The translations under genes and the position numbers were made by a program. A stretch of DNA of 64,000 bases from Bartonella ancashensis (GTDB lineage Bacteria > Pseudomonadota > Alphaproteobacteria > Rhizobiales > Rhizobiaceae), in assembly GCF_001281405.1 (NCBI RefSeq), contig NZ_CP010401.1:396001-460000 (forward strand). The letters run 5' to 3'. The notes below the pieces were generated by a model. It made no database searches. It had not been told where the DNA came from and saw nothing but the letters and a program-made list of their open reading frames with translations. Shown here in pieces: positions 1 to 9,647 of the stretch; position 1 is the first letter of the stretch, and each line of letters opens with the position of its first letter.

Positions 1-791
1 ACCAACACACAATCGTTACTTTAAGCAATGGTGAAATTTGGCGAACACCACTACTTATCGCAGCTGATGGAGCACAATCTCGATTGCGCAAAAGGGCAAA
101 TATAAGACATTTTTTGCGCCCCTACAAACAAATAGCTATTCTATGCACTGTTCACCATGAAAAACCCCACTATGGTCAAGCAATACAACATTTTTTTCCT
201 ACAGGACCTTTCGCCATTTTACCTCTCAAAGGTAATCAATCCTCTATCGTGTGGAGTGAAGATCGTAAAATAGCCCAAAATTACCTTAGCATTGATGCGG
301 AGCTTTTTTTAATGGAGCTTGAAAAACGCATTGGTCATCATCTTGGGCAACTTTCTTGGAACGGTGAACGACGAGGATTTCCTCTTACTCTTGCTTTAAC
401 ACGTCAATGTATCAGCCCCCGTTTTGCTCTTATTGGTGATGCAGCTCACACAATCCACCCCCTAGCAGGACAAGGACTTAATCTAGGTCTCCATGATAGT
501 GCTGCTTTAGCACAGATAATCATCGAAGCTACACGATTAGGCCTTGATATTGGCTCTACCACAGTGCTTGAACGTTATCAAAGCTGGCGTCGCTTCACAG
601 TCGTGCGTATGGCTTTAAGCAATGATTGGTTAAATAAACTTTTCTCAAATGATATCTTCGTCGTGCGTACACTGCGCGATATAGGTCTTGGTCTTGTTAA
701 TCAAATGCCCAAGATAAAACGCTATCTCATCCAAGAAGCTTCTGGTCTTACACCTAATGCCCCACGTCTCTTACAGGGACATCCACTCTAA
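1..791 (+). CDS. UbiH/Coq6-family FAD-dependent monooxygenase, 5'-truncated by window edge
   Basis: C-terminal part of an aromatic-ring hydroxylase of the UbiH/UbiF/COQ6 family, which adds hydroxyl groups to the ubiquinone ring using FAD and NAD(P)H. The reading frame is open from base 3, so the gene starts before the window; 262 codons are visible. LLIAADGAQSRLR near the left edge is the conserved DG motif, and ALIGDAAHTIHPLAGQGLN (about bases 426-482) is the GD motif that contacts the FAD ribityl chain. An ATG/TTG around base 84 is internal and not a real start. The exact position hydroxylated cannot be assigned. A decayed partial copy of this gene lies about 1 kb downstream. Confidence 0.85.
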   Translation, partial: QHTIVTLSNGEIWRTPLLIAADGAQSRLRKRANIRHFLRPYKQIAILCTVHHEKPHYGQAIQHFFPTGPFAILPLKGNQSSIVWSEDRKIAQNYLSIDAELFLMELEKRIGHHLGQLSWNGERRGFPLTLALTRQCISPRFALIGDAAHTIHPLAGQGLNLGLHDSAALAQIIIEATRLGLDIGSTTVLERYQSWRRFTVVRMALSNDWLNKLFSNDIFVVRTLRDIGLGLVNQMPKIKRYLIQEASGLTPNAPRLLQGHPL

Positions 792-1090
792 AATTGCAAA
801 GGTGGCTATATCGTATTTCCTATTTTCTACCCAATCTTCTAAATGTCATGATCAGAAAAGCATTTACGCCTTGAGTAAGTAAGATAGCAAAGCTTTTAGA
901 TTTTCTGCCCAATATACTCATAGATGCACACAAACCAAGGCAGCATAAAACCTTCCCTTAATTGCAAAAACAAAGAAAAGATTACCAAAAGCCTCTCAAA
1001 AATATATTACAAAACTTCAAAAATAACCATCAGCTGAACATAAGCGCACAACCTATCTACTTGAGCATATCGTCTCCTATGTTGCCAAAG
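792..1090. other. Non-coding spacer after the UbiH-like gene
   Basis: About 300 bases without a supportable gene. It is AT-rich with stop codons in all frames. No clear terminator follows the monooxygenase gene. The spacer leads into the decayed UbiH-like fragment. Confidence 0.6.
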
Positions 1091-1094
1091 AAAA

Positions 1095-1240
1095 TATCAA
1101 CGCGCAGCCGCACTACTCCTTGCTGAAAACATATCGTCTTACCAACTTCCCTTGCGCAAAAAGACAAACACTAGACATTTTCTATATTTTTTGCACTCTC
1201 ACAGACAAATGCCTACTTTTGTACTATTTACCACTCAAAG
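1095..1240 (+). pseudogene. Decayed fragment of a second UbiH-like monooxygenase gene
   Basis: The stretch from 1152 resembles bases 93-175 of the intact gene at the left edge. The first 30 bases match at about 25 positions; after a 9-base insertion the similarity continues to about base 1235. In translation LRKKTNTRHF aligns with LRKRANIRHF, and upstream LLLAENISSYQLPLRK aligns with LLIAADGAQSRLRK. No flavin GD motif or complete frame remains, and the fragment runs into the 3' end of sdhB on the other strand. It looks like the residue of a tandem duplication of which one copy has largely been lost. Confidence 0.55.
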
Positions 1241-2014
1241 ACGACGCTCAAGCATAAGTTTTTTAATTTCAGCGATTGCCTTAGCTGGATTTAGGCCTTT
1301 CGGGCAAGTCTGCATACAATTCATAATCGTATGGCACCGGTATAACCGAAAAGGATCCTCCAAATCATCAAGACGTTCACCACGCATCTCATCGCGTGAA
1401 TCCACAATCCAGCGATAAGCTTGAAGTAAAATGGCAGGCCCCAAATAACGATCCCCATTCCACCAATAACTTGGACATGAAGTTTGACAACATGCACAAA
1501 GAATACATTCATAAAGACCGTCAATCTTTTGGCGATCAGCGTGGCTCTGCAACCATTCTTTAGCAGGTTCAGGTGAAACAGTCTGTAACCAAGGTTCAAT
1601 GATTCGATGTTGCGCATAAAAATGCTCCAGATCAGGAACAAGATCCTTAACAACAGGCATAGATGGCAACGGATAAACTTTAATGGGATATGCAACATCA
1701 TCCATCCCCTTAGTACAAGCAAGGGTGTTTTTTCCATCAATATTCATCGCACACGAGCCACAAATGCCCTCACGGCATGACCGACGCAGAGTCAATGTTG
1801 GATCAACATGATTTTTAATGAATAAAAGACCATCAAGAACCATCGGACCACAAGCTGAACGATCAACATAATAAGTATCAAGCCGAGGATTATCATCATC
1901 ATCTGGTGACCAGCGATAAACATGAAATTCTGTCAATTGTGCAGAAGTTTCAGGTTTAGGCCAAATTTTTCCAGGTTTAACCCGAGAATTTTTGGGCAGC
2001 CTTATTTGTACCAT
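1235..2014 (-). CDS. sdhB: Succinate dehydrogenase iron-sulfur subunit
   Basis: Electron-transfer subunit of respiratory complex II, carrying electrons from the SdhA flavin to ubiquinone. The 259-residue protein is of normal length. Cys80, Cys85, Cys88 and Cys100 (CREGICGSC region) form the 2Fe-2S site. The motif [11 protein letters not shown] at 170-180 together with Cys227, Cys233 (CMQTC) and Cys237 supplies the 4Fe-4S and 3Fe-4S clusters. It is the last gene of sdhCDAB, starting 14 bases after sdhA with a GAGGAAAAG ribosome binding site in the gap. Its 3' end abuts the decayed UbiH fragment on the opposite strand. Confidence 0.97.
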   Translation of the reverse strand: MVQIRLPKNSRVKPGKIWPKPETSAQLTEFHVYRWSPDDDDNPRLDTYYVDRSACGPMVLDGLLFIKNHVDPTLTLRRSCREGICGSCAMNIDGKNTLACTKGMDDVAYPIKVYPLPSMPVVKDLVPDLEHFYAQHRIIEPWLQTVSPEPAKEWLQSHADRQKIDGLYECILCACCQTSCPSYWWNGDRYLGPAILLQAYRWIVDSRDEMRGERLDDLEDPFRLYRCHTIMNCMQTCPKGLNPAKAIAEIKKLMLERRL

Positions 2015-2028
2015 GTCTCACTTTTCCT

Positions 2029-3873
2029 CTAATAAACACGCTTTTTAGGAGCAATCCGCTTTAAATCAATCCCACCCTCTTCTTGAGAAGTTAAGGGATC
2101 CACATGAACGGGTCGATATGATAATATAACTTTCCCATTCTTTGATAAATGCGCAAGGGTATGGCGACGCCACTTTTTATCATCACGCTCCGGATAATCT
2201 TCACGTGCATGCGCCCCTCGACTTTCCAAACGCGCCTCTGCAGAATGAACGGTCGTGATGGCATTGGCCATCAAATTTTCAAGTTCCAATGTCTCAACTA
2301 GATCAGAATTCCATATCAACGAACGATCCGTTACCTTGATATCGAAGAGTTCTTTCCAAATTTCACTAATTCGTTTGCACCCTTGTTTTAAAGAGACAGC
2401 TGTACGGAATACTGCAGCATCTTCTTGCATAGCTCGTTGCATTTTTTCACGCAACACAGCTGTCGGTATATGCCCTTGAGCAAAACGCAAATGATCGAAA
2501 CGCGCCATAATCTTATCAACAGCCTCTTCATTAATTGCAGGAACTGCCGCATCTCTGTCGATAACTTGGCCAGCACGAATTGCTGCTGCACGCCCAAATA
2601 CAACAAGATCAATCAATGAATTTGATCCTAAACGGTTAGCACCATGAACAGAGGCACACCCTGCTTCACCTACAGCCATCAAACCCGGCTGTACACGATC
2701 AGGAGAATCAGCCGTCGGATTTAAAACTTCCCCATAATAATTTGTTGGTATGCCCCCCATATTATAATGCACGGTAGGCAAGACAGGAATTGGATCTTTT
2801 GTTACGTCAACGCCTGCAAAAATACGCGCAGATTCAGAAATTCCTGGCAAACGCTCATGCAAAACAGCTGGATCAATATGATTAAGGACTAAGTGGATAT
2901 GATCCTTCCTAGGTCCAACACCACGCCCTTCACGAATTTCAAGTGTAATGCACCGTGACACCAAATCACGGGAAGCTAGATCCTTAAAGGAAGGAGCATA
3001 ACGTTCCATGAAACGCTCCCCTTCAGAATTAACCAAATAGCCCCCTTCACCACGAGCCCCTTCCGTAATCAAACAACCAGAGCCATAGATTCCCGTCGGA
3101 TGGAATTGAACAAATTCCATATCTTGCAAGGGCAACCCTGCACGCGCGACCATTCCACCGCCATCTCCTGTGCATGTATGTGCTGAGGTTGCTGAAAAAT
3201 AAGCACGACCATATCCCCCAGTAGCAAGAACAACCATTTTAGCAGCAAAACGGTGAATGGTACCGTCATCTAAATTCCATGCAACAACACCTGTGCAAAC
3301 ACCATCGGTCATGATCAAATCAAGAGCAAAATATTCAACAAAGAACTGTGCATTATGCTTCAAGCTTTGCCCATAAAGTGTGTGCAAAATAGCATGCCCA
3401 GTACGGTCAGCTGCAGCACAAGTACGCTGAACAGGCGGCCCTTCTCCAAACTCTGTTGTGTGCCCTCCAAAAGGACGCTGATAAATCTTGCCTTCCTCTG
3501 TTCGTGAAAAAGGAACTCCATAATGTTCCAACTCGTACACAGCCGCAGGCGCATTACGCACCAAATATTCCATTGCGTCAGTATCGCCAAGCCAATCAGA
3601 CCCTTTCACCGTATCATACAAATGCCACTGCCAATTATCAGGTCCCATATTTGCCAATGACGCAGCAATACCACCTTGCGCTGCAACCGTATGTGAACGT
3701 GTTGGAAAAACTTTCGTAATGCACGCTGTTTTTAACCCCTGCTCAGCCATACCAAGAGTTGCACGTAAACCTGCCCCACCAGCGCCCACCACAACAACAT
3801 CAAAACGATGGTCTACAAAATTGTAAGGGGTATTTTTTGTCTTTATACTCGAAGATGATGCCTTACCTGCCAT
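2029..3873 (-). CDS. sdhA: Succinate dehydrogenase flavoprotein subunit
   Basis: Catalytic subunit of complex II, oxidising succinate to fumarate with covalently bound FAD. The 614-residue protein has the N-terminal dinucleotide-binding motif [12 protein letters not shown] (about 27-38), the FAD-attachment segment SHTVAAQGG with His61, and the substrate-site signatures [13 protein letters not shown] and TEGARGEGG. It begins 7 bases after sdhD within the operon. Covalent flavinylation in bacteria uses SdhE and, in some alphaproteobacteria, an SDHAF4-type helper; a candidate for the latter lies at 22560-22760. Confidence 0.98.
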   Translation of the reverse strand: MAGKASSSSIKTKNTPYNFVDHRFDVVVVGAGGAGLRATLGMAEQGLKTACITKVFPTRSHTVAAQGGIAASLANMGPDNWQWHLYDTVKGSDWLGDTDAMEYLVRNAPAAVYELEHYGVPFSRTEEGKIYQRPFGGHTTEFGEGPPVQRTCAAADRTGHAILHTLYGQSLKHNAQFFVEYFALDLIMTDGVCTGVVAWNLDDGTIHRFAAKMVVLATGGYGRAYFSATSAHTCTGDGGGMVARAGLPLQDMEFVQFHPTGIYGSGCLITEGARGEGGYLVNSEGERFMERYAPSFKDLASRDLVSRCITLEIREGRGVGPRKDHIHLVLNHIDPAVLHERLPGISESARIFAGVDVTKDPIPVLPTVHYNMGGIPTNYYGEVLNPTADSPDRVQPGLMAVGEAGCASVHGANRLGSNSLIDLVVFGRAAAIRAGQVIDRDAAVPAINEEAVDKIMARFDHLRFAQGHIPTAVLREKMQRAMQEDAAVFRTAVSLKQGCKRISEIWKELFDIKVTDRSLIWNSDLVETLELENLMANAITTVHSAEARLESRGAHAREDYPERDDKKWRRHTLAHLSKNGKVILSYRPVHVDPLTSQEEGGIDLKRIAPKKRVY

Positions 3874-3880
3874 ATTCTCT

Positions 3881-4267
3881 TTAACCCCCTAATGCAATTT
3901 TAGAAAGAGCAAAAATCGTAAAACCGCCCATGATAAAACAGTATGCAACATTCAATATCAAGAAAAATGCTCTCGTGTTTTTATGTGGAATATAATCCTC
4001 AATCACAAGCTGCATTTCTAACTTCATATAATAAAGATTTGAAAAAACCATCAAACCCATAAAAACAGCGACAACAGGATGCGAAAGCCGCGCATGAATA
4101 AAATCATAATCCTTGCCAATAAGGGACATTACCAAAATGATGAAAAATACCAAAAGTGGTACATTAACCAAACTTGTTAAATGCTGTAACCAGAAGTGAC
4201 TTGTTCCTTCATGAGCACTACCAAAACCACGTGCCCTTCCAACAGCTGTTCGATAATCTCTTTTCAT
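3881..4267 (-). CDS. sdhD: Succinate dehydrogenase membrane anchor subunit
   Basis: Hydrophobic anchor subunit of complex II (128 residues), with three predicted membrane helices at about 27-48, 58-75 and 95-117. I start it at the ATG giving [14 protein letters not shown], because the longer reading frame to 4354 would overlap sdhC deeply and the typical SdhD N-terminus (a GLGSAH-like stretch, here GFGSAHEGT) follows this start. It lies 13 bases after sdhC and 7 before sdhA. The segment [12 protein letters not shown] is where family members help form the quinone and haem site. Confidence 0.92.
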   Translation of the reverse strand: MKRDYRTAVGRARGFGSAHEGTSHFWLQHLTSLVNVPLLVFFIILVMSLIGKDYDFIHARLSHPVVAVFMGLMVFSNLYYMKLEMQLVIEDYIPHKNTRAFFLILNVAYCFIMGGFTIFALSKIALGG

Positions 4268-4280
4268 CTTTTTTCCCTTG

Positions 4281-4682
4281 CTAAATGAGATTATAATCAA
4301 TAATCCAAACTGTAATGGTAACTGCAAAAGAAATAAAAATATTTGCCCACGCAATTAAGTCTGCTTTTCCTTTATCCAAAAAATGAGGAAACATATTACC
4401 AATAAAGTGGCGCACATCGCCCACAATATGGTGAATCCCAGCAAATGTATAAAGAAACAAAATACAAAGCCCAAAAGAAGACCCATAAATCTTATTAACT
4501 GCCTTGAATGAATCATTTCCGCAGGCAATAGCCATAAGCCAAACTGCGAGTAAAACCATCCCAAAATAGAGAGCTATTCCCGTTATACGATGCGCAATGG
4601 ACATCGCCATGGTGATCGACCAACGATAAATACTTACATGGGGAGAACGAGGACGATCTTTTGTCGTGATAACTTTTGTCAT
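4281..4682 (-). CDS. sdhC: Succinate dehydrogenase cytochrome b556 subunit
   Basis: First gene of sdhCDAB; membrane anchor that binds haem b and ubiquinone with SdhD. The 133-residue protein starts with RPRSPHVSIYRW, the conserved SdhC N-terminal box (quinone-site Ser and Arg), followed by HRITGIALYFG. The motif AGIHHIVGDVRH holds the likely haem-ligand histidine. Three membrane helices are evident. I chose the ATG at 4682, preceded by AGGATATTTT, rather than an in-frame ATG 24 bases upstream that has no ribosome binding site. Confidence 0.95.
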   Translation of the reverse strand: MTKVITTKDRPRSPHVSIYRWSITMAMSIAHRITGIALYFGMVLLAVWLMAIACGNDSFKAVNKIYGSSFGLCILFLYTFAGIHHIVGDVRHFIGNMFPHFLDKGKADLIAWANIFISFAVTITVWIIDYNLI

Positions 4683-5280
4683 AAAATATCCTGATTTGGC
4701 TTCCACCCTGCTTTATTGTGACTTCATCATGAAGAAGAAACGCATGAGAGCATACATCCTCATTTCCACTTACATCTGATCCCTCAAATGTCTATATGAC
4801 AGGTCGGTTATCTCAAAAAACGGATTAAAGGTCACGCAAAAAAACCGATTATCAGACAGCTATGGACTGCACGGACTTCTTCTAATACAATTTTACCCGC
4901 ACGTCAAAGGCTTAACATCTTTTCTGAAGTGCCAATATGCATTTTTTTAGACACTCTTAGACTTATATTTATTGAAATCAGCATAATTTCCTACAAAAAC
5001 CAAAACCATAGTTCTAATGGAAAAATTGGTTCACATCCCCTTCAGACATGCACATGAATAATCATTTGATTCGACTCAATAAACAAAACTATACGAAATA
5101 ATTTTATGTCATAACTAATCATCAACTATCTTGTAATAATCAATTATCTCGAAAATGAAGCGGGAATCTTCTTCCCTTCATGCTCTAAAATGCGATCTCT
5201 TATTTTTTGTGATTTTTCATTTTCATCATTGTGTAGTTTTTTAAAATTTACGCAAGAATTTTCAATGAAGCAACCAAACA
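4683..5280. other. Spacer upstream of the sdh operon
   Basis: About 600 bases without a gene. It must hold the promoter and leader of sdhCDAB, which reads leftward, and lies downstream of rplS. No convincing consensus promoter was found by eye, and no conserved small ORF is visible. Confidence 0.6.
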
Positions 5281-5307
5281 AAAAGCAGCGTGCACCGCTG
5301 CTTTTTC
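5281..5307 (-). terminator. Rho-independent terminator after rplS
   Basis: An 11-base inverted repeat (AAAAAGCAGCG / CGCTGCTTTTT) around a 5-base loop, followed on the minus strand by TTTTTG. It sits 28 bases beyond the rplS stop codon and should end the rimM-trmD-rplS transcript. Confidence 0.85.
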
Positions 5308-5335
5308 AAAAATCCTAGAGACAACTAATTTCAGC

Positions 5336-5785
5336 TTATTCTGCTGCTTTTTCTTCAATTTCTGTAGCAACAGTTTGTGCTTCTCCCTCCACAACCATCG
5401 CCAAATTTTTCTTACGATAATCTTTTTTCTCTGCGATACGAGCAGCTTTTCCTCTTAAAGCACGTAAGTAATAAAGCTTTGCACGGCGCACTTTCCCCCG
5501 GCGAACAAGCTCGACCTTTTCAATCATGGGAGAATAAACTGGAAATACACGTTCAACACCTTCACCGTAAGAAATCTTACGCACTGTAAAACTTTCATTC
5601 AAACCACGCCCTGACCGAGCAATACAAACACCCTCATAAGCCTGAATACGCGTACGCGTTCCTTCCGTCACGCGGACCATAACACGAACCGTATCCCCTG
5701 CTCTAAATTCTGGAAATTGCCGTTTTTCCTCAATCTTTGCACATTGTTCAGCTTCAAGCTGCGCTATAATATCCATTCTTTTCAT
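5336..5785 (-). CDS. rplS: 50S ribosomal protein L19 (bL19)
   Basis: Ribosomal protein at the 30S/50S interface. The 149-residue protein shows the L19 signature [22 protein letters not shown], then [21 protein letters not shown] and the basic stretch [14 protein letters not shown]. The C-terminal Ala/Glu-rich extension (about 115-149) is typical of alphaproteobacterial L19. It is the last gene of the rimM-trmD-rplS group and is followed by a strong terminator. A second in-frame ATG three codons on (MDIIAQL) is an alternative start. Confidence 0.97.
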   Translation of the reverse strand: MKRMDIIAQLEAEQCAKIEEKRQFPEFRAGDTVRVMVRVTEGTRTRIQAYEGVCIARSGRGLNESFTVRKISYGEGVERVFPVYSPMIEKVELVRRGKVRRAKLYYLRALRGKAARIAEKKDYRKKNLAMVVEGEAQTVATEIEEKAAE

Positions 5786-5989
5786 CCTTCATGTTCTTCT
5801 TGAACAGTCAGAGCGCTCAACTCTTGCTGAAAAAATTATCTTCTCAAGGATCAAAGATATTCTCTAAGCTATGCCTTACACAGGAGCGATTACACCATTT
5901 CTCAATTTTTTGGATGCACAAAGGGCCCCATTCATCAAGAGAATGATCCCCAAAGACGCGTCGTATCCTACTGTATCTTTCAAAATGAA

Positions 5990-6694
5990 TCAAGTTTTCT
6001 GATGATTTTTGTTATTGCTATAAAGAGCATAAAGATCAGGTCGCCGCTGAGAAGTTAATAATTCAGCTTGTTCTTGGCGCCAAGCAGCTATAGCTTTGTG
6101 ATGGCCCGATGTTAAAACAGATGGAATATCAAAACCTTCAAAAAGAGGGGGGCGTGTATAATGAGGATGTTCGAGTAATCCATTCTCAAAACTTTCGCAA
6201 TCCCCAGACAATTTATTGCCCATCACGCCAGGCAAAAGCCGTACAATAGCATCCAAAAGAACTAATGCAGCTGTCTCTCCCCCTGAAAGAATATAATCAC
6301 CAATAGAAATTTCTTCCAATTCTCGTGCTTCTATGACCCGTTCATCCACCCCTTCAAAACGGCCACAAACTAGAATTACCCCAAAACCAGATGCCAAAGA
6401 ACGGGCACGGGCTTGATTAAAAAGTTTCCCACGTGGACTGAGTAAAATTTTCGGCAAGTTATTTGGACAATGATCAATCGCAGCAGCCAACACATCTGCC
6501 CGCATCACCATGCCGGCTCCTCCTCCAGCTGGTGTATCATCAACACTATGGTGCTTGTCTAAAGCAAAATCCCTAATCTGCACTCTATTTAGAGACCATA
6601 TTCCTTGTTGCAAAGCCCGCCCTGCTAAAGAGTGCCCAAGAAGCCCCGGAAACATCTCAGGATAAAGTGTGACAACATGAGCATGAAACGTCAT
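5990..6694 (-). CDS. trmD: tRNA (guanine37-N1)-methyltransferase
   Basis: SPOUT-class methyltransferase that makes m1G37 in tRNAs reading CNN codons and thereby prevents +1 frameshifting. At 234 residues it has family length. Visible motifs are the N-terminal [24 protein letters not shown], the S-adenosylmethionine-binding knot with [12 protein letters not shown] and [12 protein letters not shown], and the C-terminal [10 protein letters not shown]. It lies 60 bases downstream of rimM and 204 upstream of rplS, all reading leftward. Confidence 0.97.
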   Translation of the reverse strand: MTFHAHVVTLYPEMFPGLLGHSLAGRALQQGIWSLNRVQIRDFALDKHHSVDDTPAGGGAGMVMRADVLAAAIDHCPNNLPKILLSPRGKLFNQARARSLASGFGVILVCGRFEGVDERVIEARELEEISIGDYILSGGETAALVLLDAIVRLLPGVMGNKLSGDCESFENGLLEHPHYTRPPLFEGFDIPSVLTSGHHKAIAAWRQEQAELLTSQRRPDLYALYSNNKNHQKT

Positions 6695-6754
6695 TTATAA
6701 CCTATTTTTCTTGAACCCTTCACTTAACAACTGATCCTTATTGCATTCAATTTT

Positions 6755-7285
6755 CTAATCACTTGATAACCCTGCTGCAATTCGATCAACAATGAGAAAA
6801 CCTGAAGAAAGGGATATTTCTGGCACAGCTGCCTTACTAAAAGGGATAAGCTCCTTTTTGCAAGGCCCCAAATGCACCTCAAGCAAATCACCTGCTCCAA
6901 AATTAAAAAAACCGCTAACTTCACCCAAAATCTGGCCTGCTTCATCATATACTCGCAGCCCTATCAAATCCACCTGATAAAATTCATCTTTCTCTAGATC
7001 GTTTGCGAACTTATCTCGTTCAATATAGAGATGTGTCCCTTTTAATTTCTCTGCATCATCACGACTTTTTATTCCTTTAAAGCGTATAACCACACCTTTT
7101 TTTTGGATAGAAAATGCTTCAATCTCGTAAGGATACCCCGTTTCATCGTAAAAGGTACCATAATCTCCCAATTGTTGTGGTCTATTACCCAAAGCTTTAA
7201 TGTAAACATCTCCCCTTACACCGTGCGCTGCACCAATAATAGCGAGACAAACCGCTTTATTCAGCTTGTTATTGTCCTGTTTCAT
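6755..7285 (-). CDS. rimM: 16S rRNA processing protein RimM
   Basis: Maturation factor for the 30S head that binds ribosomal protein S19. The product is 176 residues from the ATG used here, with the RimM N-terminal barrel (AIIGAAHGVRGDVYIKALG) and the C-terminal PRC-barrel (FYQVDLIGLRVYDEAGQILGEV, then ELIPFSKAAVPEI). A TTG two codons upstream, 6 bases after AAAGAG, is an alternative start. It is first in rimM-trmD-rplS. In most rhizobia rpsP and ffh precede it directly; here they lie 16 kb away. Confidence 0.93.
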   Translation of the reverse strand: MKQDNNKLNKAVCLAIIGAAHGVRGDVYIKALGNRPQQLGDYGTFYDETGYPYEIEAFSIQKKGVVIRFKGIKSRDDAEKLKGTHLYIERDKFANDLEKDEFYQVDLIGLRVYDEAGQILGEVSGFFNFGAGDLLEVHLGPCKKELIPFSKAAVPEISLSSGFLIVDRIAAGLSSD

Positions 7286-7444
7286 ATACAATGTTATCTC
7301 TTTATCAATATTATCCCTTTATTAAAGCGAAAAATTTTACATAATAATATTATATTGTATATTCAGATATTCTTGCCATTCAATAGTCTTATAAAAAGAC
7401 CTCTCTCTATGGCAAAATTAAATGAGATAAGAAAGAGAAGTCTT

Positions 7445-8257
7445 ATGGCGAATGTTATGCTTTTTTATAAAAATGTTGTTCCACTTAATAAAGTAGCTCA
7501 TAAAAATCTTAAATTCCTCCCCTTGAGTGACATGTCTTTTGCGCAGGATACTCACTGGCTTCCTTTAGCAAGTAGTGAATATTTCCAAGCTGCTCTGGAC
7601 TACCCCATTCTATTCATGAGTGCACAAGACGACCAACAAAAACGGCACTACACATCTATTGCCCTTGTTGGTCTTTCAAATAACCAGAATGATTACATCA
7701 CGGCTGATAAAAATTGGCAACCAAATGTATATATTCCTGCTTTTGTCCGCCGCTATCCTTTCATCCTTGCGCAACTCCCTAATGAAAAAGAATTATCTGT
7801 TTGTTTTGATCAGCAACCAAGAACATTTAATGAAGTTGAAGGAACAAATATTTTCAATTCAGATGGTTCTATTTCCCCTTTCATGGAAGAACGTATTCAT
7901 TTTCTTGAGAGTTTTAAAATAGCAATGGAAAAAACTGCTGAGTTTACTGAAACTCTCGACAAAATGGACCTTTTTAGCCAGAAAACAATCAGCGTAAAAA
8001 ATGATAAAGGACGATCGGCGCAATTAGAAGATTTTTGGATTGTTGATGAAGAAAAATTTCATAAATTATCAGCAAATCAATTAGCAAAACTGCATAAAAG
8101 CGGTTTCTTAGGCTTGATCTTTGCTCACCTAATGTCCATGAATAATTTAGTCAAGCTACTTTCTCTAAGAAGTACTAATCAGACCTCTAATTCTCCCCAG
8201 AAGGGTACAAATACTCATCCTGTAGAATTAAATAATGATAATAACCGCCTTAACTGA
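7445..8257 (+). CDS. SapC family protein
   Basis: 270-residue protein of the SapC-like family (named after a Campylobacter S-layer-associated gene; function not established). Recognisable stretches are the N-terminal VVPLNKVAHKNLKF, the central YPILFM and VYIPAFVRRYPFIL, and the C-terminal half with LEDFWIVDEEKFHKLSANQLAKLHKSG. The frame is open much further upstream, but that part overlaps rimM. I chose the ATG preceded by AAAGAGAAG; the ATG at 7409 lacks a ribosome binding site. The stop lies two bases before xerC, so the two are probably co-transcribed and coupled. Confidence 0.8.
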   Translation: MANVMLFYKNVVPLNKVAHKNLKFLPLSDMSFAQDTHWLPLASSEYFQAALDYPILFMSAQDDQQKRHYTSIALVGLSNNQNDYITADKNWQPNVYIPAFVRRYPFILAQLPNEKELSVCFDQQPRTFNEVEGTNIFNSDGSISPFMEERIHFLESFKIAMEKTAEFTETLDKMDLFSQKTISVKNDKGRSAQLEDFWIVDEEKFHKLSANQLAKLHKSGFLGLIFAHLMSMNNLVKLLSLRSTNQTSNSPQKGTNTHPVELNNDNNRLN

Positions 8258-8259
8258 AA

Positions 8260-9252
8260 ATGTGCCCCTTGAATAACAGCAAAAAGAGCCTTTCCATTCC
8301 TGTAGACGAGGTTCTTTTAACTGCGAGAGAAAACTGGCTAAAGAATCTCACTCATATGCAGCGCATGGCTGCACAAACAGTGCAAGCTTATGAACGAGAT
8401 ACACGGCAATTCTTATTCTTTTTATGCCAATATTTAGGACATAAACCAGCATATAATGATCTCGCTAATTTGCGTGTAACCGATTTACGAGCCTTTTTGG
8501 CGCATCGTCGTGCACAGTCCATAAGTGCACGCTCTCTGAGTCGCAATATAGCAAGCATACGTTCTTTTTTTAACTATTTATCCCGTGAAGGGCTTGTTAA
8601 TATTCCTGCTATAAAACTTGTACGAACTCCAAAACATCCAAAATCACTGCCAAAACCTTTAACAGTCAAATCAGCACTGCATGTTATTAAACAGGAAAAC
8701 CAACAAGACGATGAACCATGGATCATTGCTCGAAACGCTGCTGTATTAACACTCCTTTATGGTTGTGGCATGCGTATATCGGAAGCTTTATCACTAACCC
8801 CAAAACAATTTTCTGATCGCCAAGTAACAAGCCTCTCCATCATCGGAAAAGGTGGCAAAACACGCATTGTTCCTCTGATTAAAGCGGTTTATGAAACGGT
8901 AGAGGCTTATCTCAAATGTTGCCCTTATCCCTTAAAAGAAAACCAGCCAATGTTTCGTGGTGCCCGAGGTGGTCCCTTGCAACCAGCTATCATTCAGCGA
9001 GCTGTTAAAAATTTACGGATAAATCTTGGCTTACCAGAAACTGCTACACCACACGCACTACGCCACTCTTTCGCAACCCACCTTTTATCACGTGGAGGAA
9101 ATTTACGCATGATTCAAGAGTTACTTGGCCATGCCTGCCTATCCACAACACAAGTTTATACGCATGTTGATACAGATCGCTTATTGGATATTTATAAAAA
9201 AGCGCATCCACGTGCCTCAAAAAAAGCTATTCCGCAAGAAAAAACAGATTAA
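8260..9252 (+). CDS. xerC: Tyrosine recombinase XerC
   Basis: Site-specific recombinase which, with XerD, resolves chromosome dimers at dif. The 330-residue protein has an N-terminal core-binding domain (about 20-115) and a catalytic domain with the full active-site set: Arg172 (MRISEAL), Lys197 (GKGGK), His265 and Arg268 (HALRH), His291 (GHACLSTTQ) and nucleophile Tyr300. I call it XerC because the other Xer protein in the window sits beside accA, the usual xerD position in this order. It follows the SapC-like gene by two bases and overlaps the convergent bolA-like gene by four. Confidence 0.9.
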   Translation: MCPLNNSKKSLSIPVDEVLLTARENWLKNLTHMQRMAAQTVQAYERDTRQFLFFLCQYLGHKPAYNDLANLRVTDLRAFLAHRRAQSISARSLSRNIASIRSFFNYLSREGLVNIPAIKLVRTPKHPKSLPKPLTVKSALHVIKQENQQDDEPWIIARNAAVLTLLYGCGMRISEALSLTPKQFSDRQVTSLSIIGKGGKTRIVPLIKAVYETVEAYLKCCPYPLKENQPMFRGARGGPLQPAIIQRAVKNLRINLGLPETATPHALRHSFATHLLSRGGNLRMIQELLGHACLSTTQVYTHVDTDRLLDIYKKAHPRASKKAIPQEKTD

Positions 9253-9527
9253 ATATCCTCAATATCTACTGCCAAAGCATGGACGCTCTCTTCCAATTCC
9301 TTTTGTAAAACTTGATAAATTGCTCTGTGACTATCCAGACGTGTCTTATTTGCAAAAAAAGGAGCAACAATCCTTACACGAAAATGTGTTTCCCCCTGGC
9401 CATCAAAAACATCATTGTCATGCTGATGTCCAGCATGCAAATGGCTCTCATTGATTACCTCAAGCTTTTGTGGAGAGAATGCTTCATTAAGCTTCATCTC
9501 GATTCTTTTTTGAACTGTAGTAAACAT
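9249..9527 (-). CDS. BolA family protein
   Basis: 92-residue BolA-like protein, a family that works with monothiol glutaredoxins in iron-sulfur cluster trafficking and envelope stress. Features are the HLHAGHQ segment (about 29-35), ETHFRVRIVAPFF and the C-terminal EESVHALAVDI helix. The conserved histidine in VHAL is a usual cluster ligand. The gene converges on xerC with a 4-base overlap and is divergent from the J-domain gene 120 bases away, a pairing kept in many rhizobia. Confidence 0.9.
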   Translation of the reverse strand: MFTTVQKRIEMKLNEAFSPQKLEVINESHLHAGHQHDNDVFDGQGETHFRVRIVAPFFANKTRLDSHRAIYQVLQKELEESVHALAVDIEDI

Positions 9528-9647
9528 CTTTTTCCTTTACAAAACGAGCAACATCATCAATCCTCTTTCGAACTTTAAGTGAGTCTGACGACGACTTTTT
9601 AAAAATCAATTCTTGTCAAATACATCGATTTTGCATAAACCAAAAAT

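Noticed and set aside
7103-7444. Upstream extension of the SapC-like reading frame
   Set aside because: It lies antisense to rimM, and the composition of the extra 114 codons is not protein-like; a good ribosome binding site marks a start at 7445.
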